Shown here piece by piece: positions 33,468 through 44,782 of a stretch of DNA of 64,000 nucleotides. The number at the start of each line of letters is the position of its first letter. The first letter of the stretch is position 1. The stretch lies in assembly GCF_002865645.1 (NCBI RefSeq), contig NW_020194575.1, forward strand, positions 497,247-561,246, read 5' to 3'. The stretch is from Hyaloscypha bicolor E. Its lineage: Eukaryota > Ascomycota > Leotiomycetes > Helotiales > Hyaloscyphaceae. The position numbers were made by a program, and so were the translations under genes. Below the pieces are notes generated by a model that saw nothing but the letters and a program-made list of their open reading frames with translations, had not been told where the DNA came from and made no database searches.

Positions 33468-34811
33468 ATGGATATCCAAACCCTCCTCAAAACCCACAAA
33501 CCTAGCCTCGCTCCCTATGAAACCGTCTACAAGAATCTCCACCAAAATCCCGGACTCTCGCTCCAAGAATACCTCGCCGCCGAAACAGCCGCCTCCCACC
33601 TTTCATCCCTGGGCTACGAAGTCCGCACCTCGATCGGCGGCACAGGCCTGATCGGTATCCTCTCAAACGGCCCAGGGAAGACAGTGCTGCTGCGAGCAGA
33701 CACCGATGCCCTGCCCGTGGAAGAGTTAACCGGGCTAGAGTATGCGAGCAAGAAAAGAGAAGTCGATGTTGAAGATGGAGTTGAGAAGAGTGTGATGCAT
33801 GCGTGTGGACATGATATGCATGTCAGTGTTATGATGGCTGTTGCTGAGACGCTGGTTATGAGTAAAGAGGAATGGGAGGGAATGGTGGTGATTTTGTTTC
33901 AGCCTAATGAGGAGAGGGCTGGGGGTGCGAAGTGAGTTCTTTCCTCAAATCATCGGAGGGGTATGGGGTTTTGGCTAATGTGGCAAAATAGGGCTATGAT
34001 TGCAGATGGCCTTTATGATGAGCAGAAACATGCTTGCCCGATTCCTGATGTTGTCTTGGGACAACATGTCATGCCGCTTCCTGCTGGAACAGTCGGGACC
34101 CGGGTAGGTGCATTTGCCTCAGCTGCAGATTCTTTTCGCGTCACGATCTATGGAAGAGGAGGCCATGCTTCTCAACCTCACCGGACGATTGATCCTGTCC
34201 TTATGGCGGCTCATATCGTGGTTAGACTTCAGAGTATTGTGAGCAGAGAAGTTGATCCGAGGGATGCCGCTGTGGTGACGGTGGGAAGCGTGGTTGCGGG
34301 AATGACCGAGAACATCATTCCCGGGGAAGCAACGATAAAGATTAATGTTCGAACGGTCACGCCGGAAACACGGACGAGAGTATTATCAGCCATCAAAAGG
34401 ATCGTGAAAGCGGAATGCGAGGCGAGCGGTGCAACGAAAGAACCACTTTGGATCTCAACCTCCTCATTCCCCTTTACTATCAACGACCAGGAAACCACAG
34501 AAACGGTTGCAGCGGCATTCTCAAAGCATTTTGGGGACAAACATGATCCGGAATCAGCTCCTTTGGGAGGAAGTGAGGATTTCTCCATCTTAGCGACGGA
34601 GGCGCCGAATAAGAGTGGTGGGAAAGGGGTTCCATATAGCTATTGGTCCTTTGGAGGGAGTGATCCGGAGAAATATGAGGAGGCAAGGAAGAAGGGACGG
34701 CTAGAGGATGTGCCGATTAATCACAGTGCGTATTTTGCGCCGGTTATACAGCCGACGATGAGTACGGGGGTCGATGCTATGGTTGTTGCTGCGTTGAGCT
34801 TTTTGAAGTGA
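33468..34811 (+). CDS. M20-family amidohydrolase (hippurate/IAA-amino-acid hydrolase type)
   Basis: Exons 33468-33931 and 33992-34811 (60-bp intron) give 427 residues. Metal-binding motifs of the M20D group are present: RADTDALPVEE, MHACGHDMHVSVMM and LFQPNEERAGGAKAMIADGL, where the join completes the last one. The dimerisation domain starts at RVTIYGRGGHASQPHRTIDP, and GGSEDFSILATEAP lies near the end, with a late metal-ligand His in PINHSAYFAP. It removes an acyl or aromatic group from an amide, for example N-acyl or indole-acetyl amino acids. No signal peptide is seen, so it is cytosolic. It looks intact. Confidence 0.92.
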
Positions 34812-35691
34812 GTAGGTGTTGTAATAGACACAACATGAGAAACAGGATCAGGTAAATATCTTGGAGTAAGTTAATTCGACTTCAATACCAAAACCGAGCG
34901 ATTTAAAAATTCAGTTGGATTGCGATCGAAGCTAAATGAGTTCAATTCGATTGTCATAATCCACCCTAGGATATTAATAAAACCAGCCACTGTGTATCCC
35001 CCAATTACCGGAACCACCAGCTGTTTCTTCTCCGGCTTTTGGTTCGGGCCCGACGCCTGGATACCCTCGGCTTTTAGTACTTTGTCAACAGTTGTCATTG
35101 GGAACTCAAGAGTTGGCCACGCACAGTTTCCCATTCTTCGGTTTTCGTGGTGTTCTGAACTTCACGCTGGTATTGACTTCTCATTCCCTCATCAGATTGA
35201 CAAAATGCGTTGCTTCTTGCTTTTTCCTCTTCGCTTTGATGCCCCTTCAGTTTTCTCGAATAGCCATCGTTGATGTGTCTTGACCCTCTCATCTTGGTCG
35301 TTCGCTCGTGATGTGCAGGTAGTTCCAAAGCATACGGCAAGTATGAAGTGCGAGATCGGTTGCGACCCTTTAGTTTGGTATATAATGTAGACGATTGAAA
35401 GAAGCAGCCAGGAGAAGTCAGCTGGCTTCCAAGGTGGCGCTGCCGTTAAAGGACATTTGCAAGGGCATAAAAGCACGCGAAAGATGTTGATCAGCAGTGA
35501 TAGGATAGAAACTTTTTGTTTGAGTTTGGGACAACGTCTTTGATATTTCACTGGGATATTATGAGAATATGTGGAAGCAAATTCCTTGTTGTGCGAGCGA
35601 ATATCTGATTCCCATTTTCACGGTACCAAGCAAGTCCCCCGAGCTGAATTGGCCGTGACAGCTTTGTACCTAAGCCATGATACCATGTTTT
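34812..35691. other. intergenic
   Basis: About 880 bp. Minus-strand ORFs (34871-35134, 35192-35551) contain hydrophobic runs but no consistent exon chain or family motif, so I call no gene. Confidence 0.4.
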
Positions 35692-35818
35692 CTAGTTATC
35701 TCCATCCATCTCCTTATAGCCCTCAGTATCTTTAAAGTCCCTTGTCGGATCATATATCCCACAAGCAGCTCTTTCATCACTGTGGTCCCAAGCCCATTTC
35801 TCAGCCAGTATAGGATCT

Positions 35819-37079
35819 CAGTGTGGGCTCCGATAAGCTCGATAAGCGACGATTAGATAATCGATAATCGACCATCGATTACGATAATTATCGAACTAAG
35901 GCCTTGGCAATACTACAGGGCCACTACAGGGCCACTATAGGGCCAATGCGCTATATTTATAGGCCTCATACCACCTTTTCTTTACTATAGCAGAATTCCG
36001 ATTTAGTAAAGGCGGTATAAGGCCTATAAATATAGCGCATTAGCCCTGTAGTAGCCCTGTAGTACTACCAAGGCCCTGGACCCACTATTATTAATAGATT
36101 TAGTACTGTAAAGGCGGTCTAAGGCCTGTAAATATAGCGTATTGGCCCTGTAGTGGCCCTGTAGTGGGCCTGTAGTGGCCCTGTAGTATTGCCAAGGCCC
36201 TGGGACCCACTATTATTAATGGAATTATCAATGGGCTCGCTCAATGGCTGGCGGGCCCACTTTTATCGATGGAATTATCGATGGGCTCGCTTAATGGCTG
36301 GCTGGGCCCACTTTTATTAATGGAATTATCGATGGGCTCGCTTAATGGCTGGCGGGCCCACTTTTATTAATGATTATCGAGGTGATGGGGCTCGCTCAAT
36401 GGCTGGCGGGCCCACTTTTATCAATGATTATTGAGGTGATGGGGCTCGCTTAAGGGCTGGCTGGGCCCACTTTTATCAATGGAATTATTAATAACTGGAT
36501 TAAATACTAGCTAGTCTACCTTATATAATAGACTATTAAATGGAAAGTTAAAAAGTCTAATAGTATAGTAATAATAGTTTACTTTTATGCTAATCTTAAT
36601 ACTAATCGGTTTATAATTGAACTAGAAAGCGAGATGTTCATGTAATGGGGCTCGCTGGCTGGCTGGGCCCACTTTTATCAATGGCATTATCGAGGCGATA
36701 GGGCTCGCTTAAGGGCTGGCTGGGCCCACTTTTATCGATGATTATCGAGGTGATGGGGCTCGCTTAATAGCTGGCTGGGCCCACTTTTATCAATGGAATT
36801 ATCAATAACTGGATTAAATACTAGCTAGTCTACGTTATATAATAGACTATTAAATAAAAAGTTAAAAAGTCTAATAGTATAGTAATAATAGTATACTTTT
36901 ATACTAATCTTAATACTAATCGGTTTATAATTGAACTAGAAAGCCGTAATGGGGCTCGTTTAATAGCTGGGCCCACTTTTATCGACGATAATTATCGATA
37001 TCGATCGTTTATCGATCGCTTAGCTGATAACGATTACTAATCGATAATTTCGATCGATAATTTATCGGAGCCCACACTG
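35819..37079. mobile_element. non-autonomous hAT-type element (1,261 bp) inserted in the amine oxidase gene
   Basis: Perfect 18-bp inverted ends CAGTGTGGGCTCCGATAA lie at 35819-35836 and 37062-37079. The flanking octamer TAGGATCT is duplicated at 35811-35818 and 37080-37087, as expected for hAT. Sub-terminal DNA is packed with ATCGATAAT-like palindromes. The interior has a tandem 50-60-bp unit containing GGGCTCGCTTAATGGCTGG and GGGCCCACTTTTATC (about 36210-36980), and a duplicated AT-rich block (about 36485-36640 and 36800-36945). No transposase frame is present. Confidence 0.92.
35899..36076. repeat. large internal hairpin of the hAT element
   Basis: The left arm (35899-35979) and right arm (about 36005-36076) are inverted near-copies. 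Both contain CTATATTTATAGGCC with runs of GGGCCACTACA-like words. The arms are about 70 bp around a loop of some 25 bp. Part of the arm recurs directly at about 36110-36200. It could be a nested fold-back element. Confidence 0.75.
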
Positions 37080-38394
37080 TAGGATCTAGCTCGCCTTGTA
37101 GCATTTGGACTACGTACTTCCCAATATTTGCAATGAATTTCCAGCCATGGAATGAACCGCCCCTGCGACATAAAGGCTCTTGGAATGTGGATGTTTGCTG
37201 ATGATGAAGTCCTGGTTCGGCGTGACAGCATCCCTGATTTATCTTCAGCATGATTCTGAGAAGGCGTGGGAATTGGAAGGAATAACAAACCAGTACATTC
37301 TATTGTATTCTGGCTTGAGACTTTCAATCCAGCTCCCATATATCTTCCCACGGAGGATCTCAACCTCATTTTTGAGTCCTTCGGGGACGTCTTGACTCCA
37401 CGTGCTTTGTGTTACTCGTTTGGGTGGGACAGAAATCGTTTGCTTCGAAGCCTCATGGTAGACCTTGTGAGTGAAACTAAGTTTGTGGGTGCATTTTACG
37501 AGGCCAAGTTCTCCCGGTGGAATGCTTTCGCCTATAATTGTTGTGAGTCTAGCATTCAAGAATCAGGTTGGTGAAACCAATCAACGAACCTGGCGTGGAT
37601 CCCATTGGACTGACGATAATGGGTGCATTCTTGAACTTATGCAACTTATTTTCTGGAACCCTAAATGCACACATAATAGCCGCCGCCGCAGTCATCCTAC
37701 CGTTGACTTGAAGCTCTGTGTTTTCTGGCGCACTTTCTGCGATCAGCTCTGCGGTGCGTGCTCCCGCGCACAAAACCGTATGTTTTGAAGTGAAAATATC
37801 TCCAGCAGTAGTTTCGACCCCAAGACATGTGCCACTTGCATCAAAAGCTATCTTGGCGACGGTGGCTTCCACGTAATTCACACCAAGATTCACCGCTGCT
37901 TGAATCACACTCCTCAACACATTCTCAGCCTCCCCCAACCGACCGTAGGATTCCAGGTACGACTCATTACACCGAGCTTGTCCCATGGAGCATCTTGATA
38001 GATGCCGTCAAAGCCCGCCTTCGCCTCATTGAGGTTGATGATTCTAGCAGGCGAACTCCCCGTAAGAGCGTTATAGTTCTCAATGATGGTCTCACCAGGA
38101 CCTGAGGTTCTAGCAAACAGAATGCCCGATAATAGGGTTTGAGGATGGGATCAGTGCGCCAGAGCGACTGAGCCTCCAGAGCCAGCTCCATGTAGACTTT
38201 GTCTTCATACTCAGCGCAAATGATCTTATTGAGATCATAGGCTGCTGTTGAAGGACATGGGAATGGTATTCGATCAATCAAAGTGACAGACTTTTCCGGA
38301 AACGCCCTTTTGAGGTAGAGGGCTATGGACGCGCCGAAGCAGCCTGCTCCAGCGAGTGTTTACAGTAGTCCGAGTTCTCTTGGGAGGCTACCAT

Positions 38395-38914
38395 TTTCGA
38401 AGAAAAGTAGGAAAGAATGCTAGATAATCAAGGAGGAGAGAAGATAATCAATTGATGAGCTTTGAATTGGGTTCACTTTGTCGTGCAGACTTTCAAATGA
38501 CAGGATGAAAGAAGGATTTTGTGGCTGCGAAATCTAACGACCTTGTGCTTCGATTTCAAGGCCATAAATCGGTATCGATCCCTCGCAAATAGTTCGCTGC
38601 TTTGCAGTTTAAGCTAGCTGAAACCTTGGGCCCGGGGAATGGCTGTCCAGGTACGTGAAAGGAAAGGACAACGAAACGGCTGCGATAGAGACATGCACCA
38701 ACTATGGCGGTTGATCGCGCATCGAAGGTGGAAATGGTTTCGAGGCAGATCGTTCGGCAACAAGTTGACACTCTGAGACTCGTATTACTCACTGCGTGTT
38801 TATTTGGGTTCGAGCTTTTGAGAGGTTTCACTAGGCAACTTGTCAGACACTGATGGAGAATGGTTTTGAACGTTGATGAGAAGCAGGTTGGTGGCAGCAA
38901 GATATGGGGTATCA
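38395..38914. other. intergenic
   Basis: 520 bp between the pseudogene start and the mak11 stop. A minus-strand ORF (38556-38915) has no motif and is treated as chance. Confidence 0.45.
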
Positions 38915-40354
38915 TTAGTCGCTATCAGAACTACTTTCCTCCTCCCCGTCCTCAAATCCCTCGAAATCATCGATTTCATCATCTTCTGCTCCCTCCATTT
39001 TTGGTAACATGACGAACGATTTCAGACATGTGACGCGGTTATTCGTTTCGTATGTTCCGAGTAGCTCGCCAACTTGTTTGGCCTTTCCTTTGTGAGAGGC
39101 AACTTCGGCAGCGGCGAGTTTCCAGATCCTTAAGGCGCCGTCGCTGCCTCCTGTGACGACTATAAAGTCTCTGGCAAGACCCTCTCCGTTGCTTAGGATG
39201 CTAAAATCTTTGATCCGTCCTGAAAGTCCGGCTTCTTTTCCGCCAAGTTGTGCAAACATTTTTGCTGAAGCAAGCGGGGCTTCTTTCCCCTGTGCTGTTG
39301 CTGATGTCACCAAATCTGCTGGTCTCGTAGAGTAGAACAGTATTCTCCCATCTTCTGTCGACACTACCAGGAGCTGAATATCCCCCTCATCTCCCAGTTG
39401 TACATAGCATAATTCGTGAATCTTCGTTCTCGGTTCGGGGACGACTTTGCATTTCGGCTTGCTGTCCATCCCGAACACCAATATACCCCTTTCAAAACCA
39501 ACACAGAACTCTTCTCCCACATCTGTAGCTCCCCAAGCAACTTTCCTTCCCTCTCCACTGCTGTGTTTGCCTTCTCCAACTTCGCCCAGTATCCCCCTCT
39601 CGAAATTCAACACACCCGCCTTCTTCCCGGTGACCAGGTTCCATAACCTCATACATTTCTCTCCCTTCCCCACAGATATCATAAGTTTCATACTCGGATG
39701 AACAGCAAAATCATTAACCCCACTGGGAGCACCACCCAACGGCGCCGTATCCCCACTCGGTCTACCAACCGGCTTCGGTATTGGCGCCTTAATTGTACTC
39801 AACAGACTCCAGTCCCTCGTCCTCGTAACCGCAATCGTGCTATCCTCCGCCGAGCTCAAAAGCTTACTCCGATTCGGAAAATGTAGCGCCGTTATCGTGC
39901 TCGAATGATGCAGCAGACTTCCCAGCTCTCGATTTTGCGGATTCTCGACAATTGCTTTGGGATTCAAGCTAGGGGTCACCGGGACGGAGATCTTGGAGGG
40001 GGCGTGGGCGGAGAGGTGGTAGAGGTTTATTCGTTCGTCGGTGCTGCCGCTTGCGAGGATGATCTTTTGCGTTTGCTTTGGGATGGGGGCGGATGGAGGT
40101 GAGAGTGCGAGACAGCGGATAGCGGAGGCGTGGGCATTGAAGAGGAAGGTATCTGCGAATTCGACTTTGTCTTTGTTCTTGAGGTCGATGGTAGCTGTGA
40201 CGCCGTGGAGGATTCTGTCGTAGGACCCCGCGATGACTTGGATGGTGATGGGATACTTGGGAGTCGAGGATGAGGTGGATTTCACCTTCTTGCTGGGAGC
40301 ATCTGCTACAGCAGCAGCAGAATCGCCATTAATATTCCGCTTTCGTTTCGCCAT
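38915..40354 (-). CDS. mak11: Mak11/PAK1IP1-like WD40 ribosome-biogenesis protein
   Basis: Single exon, 479 residues, from the ATG at 40354 (MAKRKRNINGD) behind a Lys-rich nuclear-type start. The WD40 repeats match Mak11: QVIAGSYDRILHGV, LFNAHASAIRCLALSP, LASGSTDERINLYHL, HHSSTITALHFPNRSKLLSSAEDSTIAV, VNDFAVHPSMKLMISVGKGEKCMRLWNLVTGKKA and VVTGGSDGALRIWKL. The tail is acidic (DDEIDDFEGFEDGEEESSSD). In yeast Mak11 works in 60S subunit assembly in the nucleolus. The upstream ATG frame extended to 40468 is not needed. The gene looks intact. Confidence 0.92.
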   Translation of the reverse strand: MAKRKRNINGDSAAAVADAPSKKVKSTSSSTPKYPITIQVIAGSYDRILHGVTATIDLKNKDKVEFADTFLFNAHASAIRCLALSPPSAPIPKQTQKIILASGSTDERINLYHLSAHAPSKISVPVTPSLNPKAIVENPQNRELGSLLHHSSTITALHFPNRSKLLSSAEDSTIAVTRTRDWSLLSTIKAPIPKPVGRPSGDTAPLGGAPSGVNDFAVHPSMKLMISVGKGEKCMRLWNLVTGKKAGVLNFERGILGEVGEGKHSSGEGRKVAWGATDVGEEFCVGFERGILVFGMDSKPKCKVVPEPRTKIHELCYVQLGDEGDIQLLVVSTEDGRILFYSTRPADLVTSATAQGKEAPLASAKMFAQLGGKEAGLSGRIKDFSILSNGEGLARDFIVVTGGSDGALRIWKLAAAEVASHKGKAKQVGELLGTYETNNRVTCLKSFVMLPKMEGAEDDEIDDFEGFEDGEEESSSDSD

Positions 40355-41225
40355 GTTGTGGTGTTGTCTTGAGGTGTTGCTCAGGATTTTAAGTTGAAAG
40401 AGGGAAAGTTGGAAATAATTTTTGCAGGGATGTGACGGGTCACGTGAAGGCCCCACCCTTTTCAACATCCTCCGACATTCTCAACCTTCAACTTCACAAC
40501 ATTTCCTACATCGCAGGTTGGTATTCAGTGTTACCAACGGCTATCAAATCACCTTGCTGAGTGATGAATCACCCGAGGTACTCGTACAAGTGAACGGGAT
40601 GCCCACAATGATGCCTATCACCCAGCAAGATCTAGACCCAGCCATCTGAACCTTACCACTCCAAGAAGTCTGTCGTCTGATGGTATATACCCCTTCTTTT
40701 GAAGATCTCTAGCATCTATCTATGCCGTTTTCTCCTTGCCTAAGAGAGGGCACACGCGCGGTCTTCTGCTCCCTCTCTTTCCTCCTCGGCCGCAACCATG
40801 CGATTGCAGCTGGAAAAAGGAATGTGAATGTACCATGAATTTGGGAACAATTGCAGCGCCAGGGAGAGAAATCCGCTTGTCCAGGACTGGTTTGTACTTT
40901 CTGCGAGTGCAGATCGGCAGATGGCAGGAGCTATGAGGCAAGGCAACTTCAGCCTTCGTGCCTTCTACGTATGAAGGGTTGTTAACCTTGATCCGTGCTT
41001 CAATCCATTTCTCTTCGCATCTTCACGCCAAACCACACCGCTACCATCGCCCACCAACGCCCCAAATATCCACCAGAGTGTCGCCATCTTCATCCCGACT
41101 CTGAGTCTACCGAGAAAGATACCGTTTTCGTAGTAGAACGCATCCCAGGGATAGGACGGTACCTTCCATGTCACAATCGGCTTGTGGTAATGTCGCTAAC
41201 ATGCGTGTCCTAGCTCCCTTCAAAT
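40355..41225. other. intergenic, divergent region
   Basis: 871 bp between divergent genes. A CACGTG word at 40441-40446 lies 87 bp upstream of mak11, a position seen for some ribosome-biogenesis promoters. No coding sequence is recognised. Confidence 0.5.
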
Positions 41226-42110
41226 ATGGCATCGAATGTTCTATCCTCCTATGGGTCAATTTCAATTACGGTGTCCGGGGTCAGTGGGGGTGACGACCTC
41301 GACTCACGAAAGCCGACCTCTGAGGAAACCGAGAATATTCAGAACAGCGATGGAACATTCAACAAACCGAAGATGGATGCATTGGAGGATAGTCTGTCTC
41401 GCGAAATACGAAAGCACGATCAAGTTGTCGAGGACACGGTCGAAGCTCTGGAGGGGAACAGCCCGGTTACGTGCCAAGATCCCGCACCTCGACGTCCGGT
41501 CCAACAAGGCCAACCAAACATAAATCAAACAAATCCACCCAACCCTACTTCATTAGTACATACTGGAGCGCTCATTGTCCCAGCGCCATCGCCGACGTTC
41601 GGGTCACAACAATCTGCGTACTCTGCGAATCCAATGTCCCAGCCGACCACGTACATTCCAGCAGAGCAATTATCTCTCCCTGCCAATTTTCTCGGGCAAA
41701 GAATTGGATACTTCATTGGCAAGGCAACCAACAAATTGTTCTACAATGCATTGTGTACAACGAGTCATTCGACAGGTCCTGCCCCAGAATGGGCTGTTGG
41801 CCAACGGGCTGCTGCGGCTGCTGCGCCGATCGTCAGTGCCTCAGCCAGTTTTTTCGCACTCGAATTTGGTATTAATTACGGTCAGTCCTCTATAGTTGGG
41901 AATGTGGCTGCCCCACTGGCAGAGGAAGTCACGGCCCGCTATGTTTCTTCGGACCCGGACGTCATACGCCTACTCGGACGTTGTGTGAAATCTGGGATTG
42001 CGGCTACTGTTGGTCAGGACATCGCATACTTGGCTATTGAGTTTATGACAACAGAGTATGGCGAGCGAGGCCCAAATGCGCAAGAGTGTTATGCTATGGG
42101 CATTCCTTAA
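41226..42110 (+). CDS. hypothetical protein with alanine-rich C-terminal domain
   Basis: Single exon, 294 residues; I do not recognise the family. Residues 1-150 are polar and probably disordered, rich in Ser, Pro, Gln and acidic residues. Residues about 155-294 look folded: NFLGQRIGYFIGKATNKLFY, RAAAAAAPIVSASASFFALEFGINYG, APLAEEVTARYV, CVKSGIAATVGQDIAYLAIEFMTTEYG. The Ala/Gly-rich helices could be membrane-associated or packed in a helical bundle. Length, codon-like composition and lack of overlap with a competing frame support a real gene. No function is proposed. Confidence 0.6.
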   Translation: MASNVLSSYGSISITVSGVSGGDDLDSRKPTSEETENIQNSDGTFNKPKMDALEDSLSREIRKHDQVVEDTVEALEGNSPVTCQDPAPRRPVQQGQPNINQTNPPNPTSLVHTGALIVPAPSPTFGSQQSAYSANPMSQPTTYIPAEQLSLPANFLGQRIGYFIGKATNKLFYNALCTTSHSTGPAPEWAVGQRAAAAAAPIVSASASFFALEFGINYGQSSIVGNVAAPLAEEVTARYVSSDPDVIRLLGRCVKSGIAATVGQDIAYLAIEFMTTEYGERGPNAQECYAMGIP

Positions 42111-43453
42111 CATCGGAGATAAGATGAATGTTCAATCTCAACAGGGACATTAGGTTTGTTTCAATGTTCTTGATTGGTACGAGACATTGGGATCGAAATT
42201 GGGCTATTGGGGGTGAGATGCGTGTACGAGTTCAACAGGGACATCGACTTTCAATGTTCTCGGTTACTTTGGGACATCGAGAGCCGGGTTGGGGGAGTAG
42301 TTTTGTACATCGATAAACTACGATCCCTTTTGTCTCCGCGGTGTCCTTACAAAAATGAATCGTTTTCTATCTACGTCCTTGAATTACTAGGGCTTGTTCG
42401 ATTGATATTTCTACCCCTATTTCCGAGGTTCTGTCCCAACCGATGTTGAACTGGCTCTCATTTTAGCCTGAGTACACATTAGCTTCAGGTGTACCTCCCC
42501 AGAGGCTCATTGGCCTTCGGGAGTCGGAGATTGATCCCTGCCTGTATCCCCTTTAAATTTTTTAGTATAATAATGACGTCGCCCTGCGTGATAGGTTTCA
42601 ACGGGTAGGGCTTCAGAGAATCTTCGAATCTGCAGTTCTCGAGATTGAATGTCACTCTTGGAGCTTTTGCATCTGATTTTGGAACTGTCACGTCATGTTT
42701 AACTCCCGAAATTTGCTAACATACATGTAGTTCCTGGCGAACCCCGCATCGTTCCATACAGCAAGGTTGCCCATGTATTAATATATCTCCCGTTTCAGCT
42801 AGCTTGTTCCCCACAATGCCAAATATCATTGACCTGGACGATAACGCTCAGGCTAAACCCACTTGTCTGTCCCCATGGGATTATTCGTGGAAATCCATTG
42901 ACGGAACATTCCAAGAAGTCCCCGAACCGTCGACTGTTTCGAGGCTCCGTGTTATTAGTGCCATCTAATTGATCCAGCATACATCAACCTTCCTGAGTAG
43001 GATTAAATCCACATTTCGTTTCTCCGCATCTATAGTGTCGTCAGTATGCTTGGAAACTCGGTCAAATGATCCGTGGGACCACTCTCAAGTTTTCAATGGG
43101 GTTGCTGAGACTTGCTCCACAAAACAGCAATATATGTACAGGCCATGTGAGGTCGCGGGTGAATCGCTTCGTCTTGTGTTCGAAGATTTTTATTAACTTG
43201 ATCATCAGGCTGTATATTTGCGCTATTTCATCAAACGAGGTGGTACCTGAATGAGTGTATGAGGATGGCAGTACTTCTCCTCTTTCTGAACTTGTGCGAG
43301 CAAGATTTTGTTCACTCCCTTCACTGTCTACCTCATGTCCGGATTCCAATAGGTAGGTGACCAGAGCCTCCACGACACACCCACCATTATCAAACTCAAC
43401 CAATCGGTTTGTCCGAAGGATTTGAAACCAACGAACACTCAAAATTAGACATC
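42111..43453. other. intergenic upstream of xylanase
   Basis: About 1.34 kb. The direct phrase GAGTTCAACAGGGACAT-CGACTTTCAATGTTC (about 42225-42257) nearly repeats TCTCAACAGGGACAT...TTTCAATGTTC (about 42135-42168), a local duplication of some 35 bp. Minus-strand ORFs at 42485-42691 and 42795-42980 could not be joined in a consistent frame. The xylanase promoter should be the last few hundred bases. Confidence 0.4.
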
Positions 43454-44782
43454 ATGCGGAGCTCAATACTTTATCCCTTCCTCCTCTCTCTCATTGATTT
43501 CTCTCTCGCCTCACCAACCGTGGAGCGAGTAGGCTCCAATCGAGACGAACGTCATGAAATTTTTAACATCGATTGGGAAAAGGAGCTTCTTGGGCGAAGC
43601 TCACCAGTCCCGCTCGCGGAACGCGCAGATGCAAGCATAGATGCCATCTTCAAGAAGCTCGGCAAGCTATACTTTGGCACTTGCGCAGATTCCGGTTCGC
43701 TTAGCCAGACCTCAAATGCTGCTGTCATTATGGCCGACTTTGGACAGGTGACCCCTGAGAACAGGTATATCATGCAAGCAACACTTGAGGGGCTTGGGAG
43801 CTGACTCGGTGGATGCAGTGGAAAATGGGACACTACCGAACCTTCGCAGGGAAAGTTCAACTTTGGGGGTCTGGATACCCTTGTGAACTGGGCTGTAAAG
43901 AATAACAAGCTCGTCCGTGGGCATACGACAGTCTGGCACTCGCAATTGCCAGGTTGGGTGTCAGCTATCACATCTAAAGGTACTCTCACAACAGTTATCC
44001 AAACCCACGTCTCGACGGAGATTGGAAGATATGCTGGGAAGATCTTGCAATGGGTTTGCCTCACGAACCCAAATTCCAAGAAACGGATGCTGATTTCATT
44101 AGGATGTCGTCAACGAGGTGTTCAACGAGCAAGGAGGACTTCGAACCTCGGTTTTTTCTACCGTCTTGGGTGAAGACTTTGTCCGAATTGCCTTCGAAGC
44201 AGCCAAGAAGACTGATCCAGCCGCAAAGCTCTACATCAATGACTACAAGTAGCTCTGCCATATGCCGAACCACATCTCATGCTAACCGTTCACAGCACAG
44301 TTGAGCTAGGCTCCACCTACGCCAAAACTACCGGTATGGCCTCCTACGTCAAGAAATGGATTGCAGCCGGAATTCCCATCGACGGCATCGGCGCACAAGC
44401 CCACCTCATGGCTGGCCAAGCTAAGAATGTGCCCGCCGCCCTCGCCGTCCTCTGTGCCGTTGCCTCCCAATGCGCCATCACGGAGATGGACATCGTGAAC
44501 GCGGCCCCCGCGGACTACGTCACTGCCGTCAAGGCCTGCATCGATATCCCGAACTGCGTCGGTGTCACGGTCTGGGGGGTCAGAGACCCGGATTCGTGGC
44601 GCGCGTCGAACAACCCGCTGCTGTTTAATAGCGCGTATGCGGCGAAGCCGGCCTACTCGGCGTTGGTTGCGACGCTTGGTGCGCTGAGTGCGGCTGCTAC
44701 ACCAAGCCCGATGCCGACAACGCCGCTGGCTAGTGTTAAGCCAACTGTGACATCTGCTAGTACTACTTCTGCTTATGTGTGA
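43454..44782 (+). CDS. GH10 endo-1,4-beta-xylanase, secreted
   Basis: Four exons: 43454-43764, 43819-44053, 44103-44248, 44296-44782 (introns 54, 49, 47 bp), 392 residues. A signal peptide ([20 protein letters not shown]) precedes a propeptide-like stretch. GH10 blocks are [52 protein letters not shown] with acid/base Glu187, [18 protein letters not shown], and the nucleophile Glu294 in ITEMDIVNA, then [14 protein letters not shown]. It cuts xylan outside the cell. In most relatives the block reads ENSMKWD or ENEMKWD; here Met is Gly (ENSGKWD). A short Ser/Thr/Pro tail with no carbohydrate-binding module ends the protein and may be a linker remnant. Confidence 0.94.

Larger units (their letters stand above)
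35692..38394 (-). pseudogene. FAD-dependent amine oxidase (fructosyl-amino-acid/sarcosine oxidase type), broken and interrupted by a hAT element
   Basis: Read on the minus strand, family blocks occur in the right order: AGAGCFGASIALYLKRAFPE, SVTLIDRIPFPCPSTAAYDL, ILFARTSGPGETIIENYNAL, GEAENVLRSVIQAAV, TVLCAGARTAE, GLVKCTHKLSF, PNQDFIISKHPHSKSLYVAG, SFHGWKFIANIGKYVVQML and WAWDHSDERAACG. Two ordinary introns remain recognisable (about 37520-37575 and 37205-37260). Lesions are a TAA at 38360-38362 inside the FAD-binding motif and frameshifts near 38125, near 37945-37975 and near 37157-37168. In addition, a 1.26-kb hAT element sits between GELDP and the last 38 codons, which resume at 35811 and end at a TAG (35692-35694). 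It is not functional. Confidence 0.88.

Noticed and set aside
34871..35551. Minus-strand ORFs with hydrophobic runs
   Set aside because: I tried to join them into a small membrane protein, but no consistent splice sites and frame were found.
42485..42774. Possible two-exon small gene (exons 42725-42774 and 42485-42684)
   Set aside because: The exon phases do not match across the only good GT...AG pair, so no open product results.
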